NCBI GenBank assembly: GCA_020205615.1
Contig: CM035153.1
Span: forward strand, 76,618,692 to 76,682,691
DNA: 64,000 nt
Source: Panax quinquefolius
Lineage: Eukaryota; Streptophyta; Magnoliopsida; Apiales; Araliaceae
Direction: 5' to 3'
The translations under genes were made by a program, and so were the position numbers. Below, in pieces: positions 54,722 to 64,000 of the stretch (position 1 is its first letter; the number at the start of each line of letters is the position of its first letter). The notes below the pieces were generated by a model. That model had not been told where the DNA came from. It saw only the letters and a program-made list of their open reading frames with translations, and did no database searches.

Positions 54722-56962
54722 AACTGATATACATTTAAGTTTTGTAACCGATCGATATAATTAAGTATACGTATTATGGCTATAAGTTTATTTGTTTTTC
54801 GCTTAAGTGAGAGTTGGCTTTATCCTATGTTACGTAAAAATGTTTGGCTTAAGAGTTTACAAAGAAATTGAGAGAGTTTGAGAGAGGATTCCTGATATTT
54901 TCGAGCAAAAATCTTTATTTTAGAAAAGATTGTTCAAGCAATTGAAGGTGTACTTCCATAACCTTAATATTATATATAGGTGTATGTTCTACGTCATGTA
55001 TTTCAAGTCTCTATGAATTCAATTTTTAAAATTATTGTTATACAACTGATTAATTATAATTGTGTGTAATTGTAATATTAGAATTAGCATTTAGACAAAG
55101 AATTAGTGTGCTAATTATGTTAAAAAGAAATAAAATTGTTTACAGTGCATGTTTATATATATGGATTGTGAACGTACCAAATTTGGTGGTTAATTTGTAA
55201 ACTAATTTATAAATTGAGCCTTGAATATGTTAATTCGATAAGAAACGAAGAGAACATAGTTTGAATGAGTTAATATGGTGTACAATGGTGATCACAGTGT
55301 TAATTTTTTTGAAGGATGTCAAAAATAGAGTTTTTGTACAAAAACATGGAATTTAAGAATTTTAGTTAATTGAAGTAATTGTTTAAATGTTCTAAGATAT
55401 CATATATGTGAGGAACCATGTATATATGAGTTTTATATAAATTGGGTATGTTTAATTTACTGTTTTGTGGATGAAATTCGTGATAGTTGGGCTAAACATA
55501 GTGTTTACAGTACACTGAGTATTTTCGGTCTGTGCACCAGCGTAGCTGCGTTGGTTTCAAGGCCAGAAAAGACGCAGTTGCACCGGTCCCAGGCTTATGT
55601 ATGGCACAGTTCTGCCATACCCTGATCAGAGGCAGTGATGCATGTTACTTATACAGACCTTGAAGACCTATTGTAACTTAGTCTAATGATATGTTAATGT
55701 GACAAACTTGTAATGAAGAGGTTAAAACAGAATCATATCATGTGATTAGTAATTCCAAAGTTGTTAAAAGATTAGTAAGTTATTAAAGTGATATGTTATG
55801 ATTTAAGGTACACAATGAATAGTGAGTAAGTATTGTGAAGTTAACACTTATGATTTCTGAACTGCATATGGTGTAAAGTAAAACTTGTATTAAAGTAATA
55901 ATTTTAACTAAAAGTGAGTTCTATTTTGGAAATTGGATGTTAGTATATCTAATAGATATTGTGATTCTAATAATGTGTGTAGGTGAACGTGAGTTGTAAT
56001 TTATAGCTTACGCACGAGACAAGTTCCTTACCCTAAACTTTAATTGAGCAAGTTTTGAATTCTAATCATTGTTGATTTATTCTAACTTGTTTATAGTTAA
56101 GAAAGTTTCTTTAGTTTCATTCTTTTATAGTGAATGAAACTTCTTGAACTCTAATCTCTAATATTGAGCTCTCATATTTCATTTATTCTGCGCAAGTTAT
56201 TATCATGTTGAGCAAGCTTTGTTTCCAGCTTGTTATCAGTTAGTGCATGTTCAGTAATTCAATTTCTTAATCGACAAGATCATAGCCTTAGCTTAATATT
56301 ATTCAAGCAAGGTTTATTGTTTAATTCAATACTTATGTGTTTTTTTTTTTGTTATTTCTAAGCATGAGTTTAATGTATAGTTGGTTCACCTATGATTCTT
56401 AATCATTTCACATTAAATTGTTATTGATCACTCGTAGTATTGTTAAGTCTTGTTGATTCAACTAATCCTCTAGTTAATGATCGTGAAACTCTAAATTGCC
56501 CTTGAAGCTTATACAAACCAAAATTTCTTTGGTGCGGACTTGTACTCTAAAACTGAGAAGAACAACCCTATTATAGGGGAGTTATTTTACGCAATGCGTT
56601 TAGATGTTTGTGCACAATACATGGTACGAAGGGCTGATCACCCTAAGTACAGGGAGTCCCTACAGTATTACTGTTTAGGTTAAAGTTGAAAGATTACTTG
56701 TAACCATGGACATAGTTCGTGATCTTGTGACCCTCAGTTACATTTCGTATGTTGATACCAGTTTTTGATTATCATTGACAGGGTATTATTAAACCCTGAT
56801 GAGCTTATTCATTGGCATTTATTATGCCATTGTTATTCAATGTTATTTCAAGTGAGCATTTGTTTTGCTCACTCTTGCATATATATACTCATTGCAGCTA
56901 AGGTTGAGAAGGTCAATGAACTTACCACTAGCAAGGGAAAATGGAAAATGAACAAGTGATGA
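54592..56962 (+). mobile_element. W-family LTR fragment, plus sense
   Basis: The right part (about 55980-56962) matches the reverse complement of 60520-61440, including GTTTGTGCACAATACATGG and GCTCACTCTTGCAT. Hence it is a W LTR piece in the opposite orientation. A (TA)n tract lies at 54689-54718 and a GAGAGAGTTTGAGAGAGGA leader-like stretch at about 54870. A GC-richer segment (55530-55650) resembles the variable patches of the other LTRs. Left of 55900 there is no second copy to compare, so the W assignment rests on continuity. No ORF is supported. Confidence 0.65.
54689..54718. repeat. (TA)n microsatellite
   Basis: About 15 TA units. Confidence 0.95.
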
Positions 56963-57241
56963 AGCCAACTCCTTCAGCTCCTCAACCTTATCATGTAATT
57001 CTATGTTTCGATCATACAACACATCATACATCTTAGCTGATATGGAGTTTGGTGGAAACTCCATAGGATCCTCTTCCTCATCCTCCTCCTCTATCTCCTC
57101 AGAGTTCCCCTCCTCAAGATCAGACACAGGCTCCTTCTGGATTAACTGTTCCTGCACAACGTGGACATCTCGGGGTTCCTCATCTCTAGGTATCTGAGGT
57201 ATCACTTCCCTAGCTGGACCGGATCCTTCATAATTAGACAT
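56961..57241 (-). pseudogene. W extra ORF upstream of gag (ORF0), 3' truncated
   Basis: Starts at the ATG at 57241 (MSNYEGSGPAREV), 228 bp after the W primer site. It is strongly acidic (SDLEEGNSEEIEEEDEEEDP) and ends in a helix YDRNIELHDKVEELKEL. At about 56961 the genuine sequence stops and the frame runs on for about 38 codons into an inverted W LTR, so the C-terminus and everything downstream, including gag, is lost. Its start context, acidic half and helix match the ORF0 of G1 and Y in kind; sequence similarity is low by eye. Confidence 0.6.
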
Positions 57242-57468
57242 CCCAACAATAAAATACTTTTAAGTTTTATTTATTACGTGAAACTCTTCGATACTTGCGA
57301 GCACATAAGTTATTAACACATAGCATATAAAATCTTTAATTATTTTGTCTTTTAATGAATCTCCACAATTCATTCCTTAGAACTCGATATGAGTTTATGA
57401 CCACTATGTTTTCTGTCTCCTTAAAGATTACTTCCTAAGGTTTCCCCACCTAAGGTTCATAACCTAAA
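57242..57468 (-). other. W leader
   Basis: Untranslated leader with the CCTAAGGTT element near the primer site, as in G1 and Y. Confidence 0.55.
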
Positions 57469-57480
57469 GCTTTGATACCA
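57469..57480 (-). other. Primer-binding site of W (initiator tRNA-Met)
   Basis: The minus strand reads TGGTATCAAAGC, one mismatch to the canonical site, three bases from the LTR edge at 57484. Confidence 0.88.
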
Positions 57481-57483
57481 ACC

Positions 57484-57710
57484 TGTGACACCCCCAAATC
57501 TAGGTACTTCATTTCCACAGGATTTGGTGCTCACTTTCCAACATATTTACATCTAACTACCCATAAACAAGGATAAAGACATAACTTAAATAACTTAAAC
57601 AACAATCTTCCCCATTAAAGGGTTACATCAACTTAAAACATTCCCATGTAATCTAAAATTTAATTATTGCATAAGTCTGCGGAATACATCACAAAATAAA
57701 TTAAGTCTTA
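57484..57710 (-). mobile_element. W LTR, inner end
   Basis: Starts TGTGACACCCCCAAATCTAGG, close to the G1 LTR terminus. Interrupted at 57711 by a CACTA transposon; resumes at 60499. Confidence 0.8.
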
Positions 57711-58089
57711 CACTACAAGAAATCACACATTTTATGACGAATTTTTTGTCCTGCACAAAATTTTGTCACAATTTGTTAATTAATAATTACGAAATTCATA
57801 ATCATCACTAAAATTTTACTTTTGTGACCACCTTTAATTTTGTTACTATTAATCATTTATATCGTCAATAATTTACACATTTGATGACGTTTAACAAAAT
57901 TTCGTCACAAGTTATTTTGGAGGTAGAATTTCGTACCAAAATTTTGGAGGAAAACCTTTTAGTGACATTTTGTAATAAATGATGATAGTATTTATTGTCA
58001 CACAATATTTCTTTCAATGACAACATAATATTTTATTATTAATTACTTATAAAATTTAGTGAAAATGTGCTTTCGTCACAAATGTTCAC

Positions 58090-58775
58090 ATTGAGTGACA
58101 CCAAATACAAATTAATCACAATTTTATTTGGAGGCAAAATTTGTCTGGAAAATTTTGAAGGGAAATTTTTAAAGACAGAAAAATAATAATTTATGACAAT
58201 TTGTATTGTCATAAATACAAATTTTATATGACGAGATAATAGTTTGTCACTAATTAGATGAGTGGATAAGTGACAAAAATGGTTCGTCATAAATTCTTAT
58301 ATTTAGTGACAAAGTATGTAATATCGTCACAATTTTATTTGAAGGTAAAAAAAAATTTAAAATTTTTGGAGGGAAATTATTTAAAGACAAATAATAATAA
58401 TAATTTATGACAATTTGTATAGTCATAAATACCAATTTTATGTGACGAGATAATAGTGCATCACTAATTAGATGTGTGGATAAGTGATAAAAATGGTTCA
58501 TCATAAATTCTTATATTTAGTGACAACGTACATAATATCGTCACAATTTTATTTGGAGGCAAAAAAAAATTAAAAAATTTTGGAGGCAAATTTTGTAAAG
58601 ACGAAAAATTAATAAATTATGAAAATTTTTATTATCACAAATACCAATTTTATATGACGAGATAATAGTACGTCAATAATTAGATGAGTGGATAAGTGAC
58701 AACACTGGTTCTTCATAAATCCTTATATTTAGTGGCAAAGTATGCAATGACTTCACATTTTTATATGGAGGCAAT
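58090..58775. repeat. 213-bp tandem array inside CACTA element
   Basis: About three units with a period of 211-215 bp, aligned on TTATGACAATTTGTATTGTC near 58191, 58406 and 58617. Each unit contains several GTGACRAA/TTYGTCAC motifs. Adjacent short minus-strand frames (58290 and 58504) are near-identical because of the repeat and are not genes. Confidence 0.88.
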
Positions 58776-59693
58776 AATTTTCCCAAACAAATTAAACTTG
58801 TATCCAAGCGACGTCACCAGTCTTCCTTTTATCATTGGCAGCCTCCATTTAGTTAAGAACCTCCATTATCAATTTTCAATAATCTCAATTTGAAGGCATA
58901 AATTATTTGACATTTTAGGTATGTTTCTAGATTTTGATTTGAATTGATTAGTAGTTGTTCTAATTGAACAACTACGATTTTGAAATGATTTCATTGCATT
59001 GTTGTTGATGGCTGCTATCGTTGTTGATGATCTTGTACAATTTTGATAATCTAAATCAGTATTTGGTTTAAATCTTGTATAATTTTAATAATCTAAATCA
59101 CAATTTTTATCTCATAAATTATATTTTGTAAGGGTTTTATTTTATTTAGTGAAAGATGCATGACTTCTCTCACAAAAAATATTTTGCAACGAATAAATTT
59201 ATTTTAACGAGTGGAGAGTTTCCTTCAATAATTGCCTGTTGTGAATATTTTTTGAATTTATTTAGAGAAAAATTCATTTGCGGAGTATTTGATTCTACGA
59301 GGGAGTATTTGAAACCAATCTCATCGTCCTTCAATGGGGATTATGCAGTTACTGAGGCAGTATATATCAGTCTTCCCGTTTTATGATCTAAGGCAAATAT
59401 CTATAAAACCTTTTCTTACCCCGACAGTGGTTGCTTCAACTGTCGTCCGCTAGTATTACTAGCATAATGTTTAAAAAAATGGGTCGACCTTCATTGACTT
59501 TGGAGACTTGGGGGTATAATCATCCAATTTGTTTGTTTAGCCTATCCACTAGTATTACTAGCTTACGTCGTATCCTCATTTTTAATTTTAGCCATTGATC
59601 AGTGGAATAGACGCTTAGGATACTATTTGCCCATTTTTAATTCATAGCAAATACATGATATGGATCATTCTCCATAAATATATATTTATATAT

Positions 59694-60495
59694 CACTACA
59701 AGAAATTTGGGATGTAATGAAGGAAATTGTGTGAAGGAATTCATTCCTTCACATGAAGAGTTTTCTAGCGAAGGAATAGTGAAGGAAAAAAATATAGTGA
59801 CAATATAGTTATTAGCAAAAGAAACATCATTCACAATTTATATTCTTTCTTTCGCAAAATTGAGGTGGTAAAAGGATGTTCGTAACCATAAGTATTGAAT
59901 TAGTGACATTGAAAAATATGTCACAAAAAGTAACTATTTGGTGACAAATTATTTTGTAATATTATTTAAAATATGAAATGACAACAACATAATTGTCATT
60001 TTAAATATAGTATTAGGTGACGAATTATTCTGTAGTCATTTATTTTCTTATTTTTGGTGACGATAAACACAATAACATGACGAAAGAATAATCATAAATA
60101 TGACAATATTGTCGTCATTAAAATTAGATGATTTAAATAGAGTAACATATTATCGTCACTAAAACAATATCATTTAATGACGGAAAAAGATTTTCGTCAT
60201 TTAATGAATTAAGTTTTTATGACGAAACATAATATATAGTGACGAAAGTTTCATTCAAATAGTGACGCTATTAACATCACTAAAAGTAATTAATTATAGT
60301 GACAACGGTGTAGATAGTCACTATAAGTTAAAACATTTAGTGATGCCATCAAATATTATCAAATAAACCTAATACCACGCTCATACGGTGACAGTCTCTG
60401 TGACGATTAACACTCGTCACCAAATATTTTAGTGACGAAAAATGAATTTTATGTGACAAATTTTAGCGTCATTTTGTATGTAATTTCTTGTAGTG
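59694..60495. repeat. Internal CACTA terminus and right subterminal region
   Basis: CACTACAAGAAATTTGGG at 59694 faces the right end and is followed by GTGAAGGA repeats and then AGTGACGAAA motifs. It could be a nested deletion derivative sharing the right end, or a capture from another CACTA element. The bases before it (TAT) do not match TTA. Confidence 0.6.
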
Positions 60496-60498
60496 TTA

Positions 60499-61641
60499 TA
60501 ACATGAGTTAAGTAAATAACTAAACAAGTCTTCTTCATTTGGACATTTTGCCCTTGCCTTTGCTAGAAGATGGCTCATCAAATTTCTCAACCTTAGGTGC
60601 AGTGTTAAATGCAAGAGTGAGCAAACAATTGCTCACTGATATAAAGAGTGAGACTAGCAATAATTTAAGAGTAAGTAATGAATACAAAATAATCAAGAAA
60701 TTATTCTTCGAGACAAAACTAGTAAACAAGTTTGATGTTTTTAGCTGAGGGTCTTTAAGACCTTGAACTATGTCCTGAGGTTATTAAGTATTTCTACTTC
60801 AACCTTTAATAGTCATTAGAATGTACAGACTTTAACTTTCGTACTTAGGGGGATCAGCACTTCGTACCATGTATTGTGCACAAACATATAAATGTTAACA
60901 CGTATATAATCCCCTATATTAGGGTTGTTCATCTCACTTTGATTTTAGGATGTCTGCACTAAAGGAAATTTAGTTTGGAATTAGCTTATCAGTGGTTCTA
61001 GATTTTTAGAACACTATTTAACTATAGCTTAGTCCAATCAACAAGATTTTGCTTGATATTTGAAAGTTCAACACAATAGTATATGATTGAACAAAAACAT
61101 TCAAGTCAAGGATTTGATAATAACATTTTATAATTGAATAGACATAGTACATAGGCAAAGTACTACATCCAAAAGAGTTAGGATTGTAAAACTCGCTCAA
61201 TGTAAAGAATTAGAATACAAGAGCATGGATTAACATAAACAAGATGGAATCAATAAGCTTGCTTAACTATAGTATACGATTTAGAAACTTGCATAATAAT
61301 GAATTAGAAAGCTTGCTTGACAACAAAGGGTAAACATGGTTATGAAACTTGCATTCATTATAAAGAGAATGAAGTTAGGGAACTTGCCTCGTGTGTAAGA
61401 TACACGAGTATAATAAATGTTCGCCAATTATCCTACATATACCATTAGGACCACAATACCAATTAGTTATATTAATATTAACTTCATTATCATATTCATT
61501 CACTTCACACGAAACTAAATTCTCAATTATATTATAGTAACCAACATGGTGGTTATAGAAAAACACCAATTCTAATAACATCACATTTCAAAATCTCACA
61601 ACCTATTAACTCGTAACTTTTGGTTTCAACATTGTGATTAC
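60499..61641 (-). mobile_element. W LTR, continued beyond the CACTA insertion
   Basis: Minus-sense LTR sequence that pairs as an inverted repeat with 55980-56962. Holds GCTGATCCCCCTAAGTACG (minus), the motif shared by all the chromovirus-type LTRs here. The frame on the plus strand at 60539 is unsupported. It stops at 61641, where the Y-like LTR begins. Confidence 0.7.
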
Positions 61642-64000
61642 TGTAACAACCCAAGATTTTGAATAATCCGAATTTTACGAATAATTATTTTTTTTTAATT
61701 AATATTGATATTGATTATCAATATTGTGTTGTGTATCAATGATACGAGTTTTGAGAATTAGTCAATTTATGTATTAACTGAGAAATAAGAGTAGATTTGT
61801 GCTTAACTGAGAATTTAAAACCCTAACCCTATGTTCGGATAGGGATTTGGTAGAAAATACAATTTTAATAATTGTGTTGATGAGTATGCGTTTGTACTGT
61901 ATAGAGTTATTGATCAATGATTGATCGGATAAGGTTTAAAATTAGTAAACCCTAACAAGGGATTAAAAACCCTAATATCAGGTTTAGAAACCCTAACGTA
62001 CAGTTAGGAATCCTAAATGAATGTTGGGAAATCCTAATTTTAAATTCGGGAATCCTAAATCCTAATTAGAAAACCCTAATCCTAATTAGTAAGTCCTATT
62101 GTGATTGTTAACCTTTAATATAATTAGGAAACAATAATTATATTTTAGTTATCTTAATTTTCTATTTTAAAAAACCTAATTAGAAAATTCTAGAAACTAA
62201 AGTTTTAAAACCTAAGGGTTAGAACCTTAGGGTTAAATTCCGAGGGTTAAACCCTAAGGTTTTGGATCAATTATCAAGAATGCCATTAAAATGATAATGC
62301 AAATGACCATAGTGCCCTTTTTACATTCTTTATTGAGCTAACTTGCAAATCTTACTAAATTAGGAGTGGGTGAACCACTCCATGTGACTTAAAAACAACT
62401 CTCATCAGTCACCTATTGCCAGCAATCTCAGCAACATTCATTGCATCATAATATATACATAGATTTAAGAGAGAGAAAGTTCACGAAAATTGCTCATTTG
62501 CTATCCAAATCTTAACCAACCTCTTCTCTCTCCTTAGCCACAAAAAATTAAAGTGACTCAGTCACTAGTAGAGCCCATAGATCATCAAGATCAGTAGAAG
62601 TGATCAAGGATCAAAGATTGGACTAGAGCAAGGTATAAATCCCTAAGCCTTTTTGATCTTGTATGCTAAAACCAAAGTGTTGTTTATGTGTTTATCTATG
62701 TGCTAGTAGATGTTTTATGATGATCCATCATAGATCTATAGCATCAAATGGCTTTAAAAGTGAAGTTTTTCAAAACTGTTCTTGAACCCTAAAGTTGTCT
62801 GACAACTATATGTCAGTGGCTCCAGATCTTTCCCTGTTAATGTTCGGTGTTGTTTTATTCTTTAGATTCATAGTCTGACATGAGGTCTTTGATCTGGAAG
62901 TGGAATCAAAGCTATTCCATGTCCATAGTTCAAGATATAGTTGGTTAAAACCCGTTGACCGGGCATGACCAGATGAATTCTGGGTAACCCAGAAATCAAA
63001 TTCTAGCGTCTGACAAGCTTTTGCAACGTCTTGATCTGTCTGTTGCTATGTGATATGATGATGTTATGTTATCTAGTTTGTAGCCTTTAATATGTACTAT
63101 AGATATATGTCATTAGATCCTTCAAATCATCAACATATCGAATGGAGTGGGTGGTCAAACTAGCCGACTTGACTTTGATGACTGTTTTATGGAATTTCCA
63201 AAAAAGGTATGCACGAGCCCTCTGACAAGGTTTGACCAGATCAAATCTGGTGATTGTGTTATTGTTGGACTGAAATCATGTTATGTAGTTGTTCTTTATC
63301 ATATGGACTACCTATTTAGACCAAGAACAGACCTATTTGATGACCAGAACACCTAATTAATTTTGCTGGAAAGTGGCACCACGAATTTCCTGGGTTTCTG
63401 GGTTACCCAGAAAACCCAAGAACACTCTGATAGTGACTTTAGAGGCTCAGATCTCCTTGTTGATTTGTTGTATGACAAAGATGATGGTTGGATAATGTAG
63501 TGTTACATTCCTACTACACAATAAATGTTTAAACAAGCCCAGAACATGCTCAGGCTGAGAATTAAGGCTGGTCAAACGAGACCCTTTGAACACTGACTTG
63601 TCAGTGTTCTTGAGCAAAGAACACCTGAGACGACAGAAAGTGTCGCTATAGCATATAACAACGGGTTAGTTAATTTTATTTTCTAATTTTCCAAAAATTG
63701 ATTAAAAATAGAAAATAAATTCTAAGAATTACAAAAATTATTTTAAAAAATTATTTTAAATTATGAAAATTAACTTTTGACTATTTGGGATATTTTTCAT
63801 TAATATTTATCATTATTTAAATATTAATGGAAAGACTCACGTGGGAGAATGCATGATGCAGTCAAGAGGGACACCTGTCACCCAATTATCCCAATTCAAA
63901 GTAGATACAAGGTTGTTTTGCGTGCAGATCAAGTGATCATATGGTTCGGAACTGTGCAAAGAGGAATGTGGAGAAGGAAAGTGTCAACAAGGACACGTAG
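61642..64000 (+). mobile_element. Y-related LTR, plus sense, truncated by window end
   Basis: Begins TGTAACAACCC, like the Y LTR start, but in the opposite orientation. In order: a CCCTAA-rich section (61815-62265), a conserved block around GTGGGTGAACCACTCC, a TATA-like TATATACATAG near 62453 with an AGAGAGAGAAAG leader, and a segment with GTGTTCTTGAGCAAAGAACACC and TATAGCG (63600-63650) that matches Y part 2. It diverges from Y elsewhere and lacks Z. No internal region is seen, so solo LTR or full element cannot be decided. The 69-codon frame at 63147 is unsupported. Confidence 0.75.
61815..62265. repeat. AAACCCTAA cluster in Y-related LTR
   Basis: About 15 occurrences of CCCTAA or AAACCCTAA at irregular spacing, the reverse complement of the clusters in the Y LTRs. 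Confidence 0.8.

Larger units (their letters stand above)
57711..60495. mobile_element. Non-autonomous CACTA (En/Spm) transposon
   Basis: Terminal inverted repeats CACTACAAGAAAT at 57711 and ATTTCTTGTAGTG ending at 60495. The three-base duplication TTA is at 57708-57710 and 60496-60498. Both ends are packed with subterminal GTGACGAA/TTCGTCAC motifs, the presumed transposase binding sites of this superfamily. 2785 bp without a recognisable transposase; the 76-codon frame at 59156 shows nothing known. A second CACTACAAGAAATT terminus occurs inside at 59694. Confidence 0.95.

Noticed and set aside
57003..57197. Ser-rich plus-strand ORF
   Set aside because: Antisense of the acidic Glu-rich ORF0 of W.
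58039..58504. Two near-identical minus-strand ORFs of 83-84 codons
   Set aside because: Their similarity is due to the 213-bp tandem repeat in the CACTA element.
59156..59386. 76-codon ORF within the CACTA element
   Set aside because: No transposase or other known motif; short and isolated in AT-rich sequence.

Overview
The window is repeat-rich plant DNA, most like a eudicot with a large AT-rich genome. The evidence is Ty3/gypsy chromovirus and Athila elements with plant tRNA primer sites (initiator tRNA-Met and tRNA-Asp), a CACTA transposon, and a Copia-type non-autonomous element. I found no convincing host gene, rRNA, tRNA or CRISPR array. Almost all of the 64 kb is nested, decayed transposable elements, and I use short working names for them.

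Layout. 1-1553: minus-strand LTR of element V, cut by the window start and inserted in an integrase gene. 1554-2060: that integrase fragment, minus strand. 2061-13164: G1, a minus-strand chromovirus (gag, protease, RT, RNase H, integrase, chromodomain, plus an extra ORF before gag) with 2.5-3.3 kb LTRs; its outer left LTR end is lost. 13165-17268: 3' LTR of element Y, which carries an inserted LTR Z. 17269-18831 and 34019-35039: the short internal region of Y (degraded gag and an upstream ORF with zinc knuckles; no pol). 18832-34018: an Athila element on the plus strand, inserted in Y with TSD ACATA. It has LTRs, a tRNA-Asp primer site, gag-pol and a second ORF that is split by a G1-family solo LTR (26932-30242, TSD AACAA). 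35040-54591: the other, giant LTR of Y, interrupted by LR (36525-48599, TSD ATGAT), a LARD-like element with 3 kb LTRs, and by a second copy of Z (49991-52632).

54592-61641: pieces of a further family, W, in opposite orientations around 56961, including a W upstream ORF, primer site and LTR start. A non-autonomous CACTA element (57711-60495, TSD TTA) sits in the W LTR. 61642-64000: a plus-strand Y-related LTR running off the window.

Relative order from the nesting: Z entered the Y LTR before this Y copy transposed, because both Y LTRs carry Z. Y then landed, and Athila, G1 and LR inserted into it. A G1-family copy entered Athila and collapsed to a solo LTR. Every coding region has in-frame stops, many of the CAG-to-TAG or CGA-to-TGA kind expected from decay of methylated cytosine, so none looks able to move on its own. 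The most notable observations are the LTR-within-LTR capture in Y, the shared extra ORF upstream of gag in three families, patches of CGCG-rich sequence that differ between paired LTRs far more than their surroundings, an ORF inside the LTRs of LR, and telo-box-rich Y LTRs.
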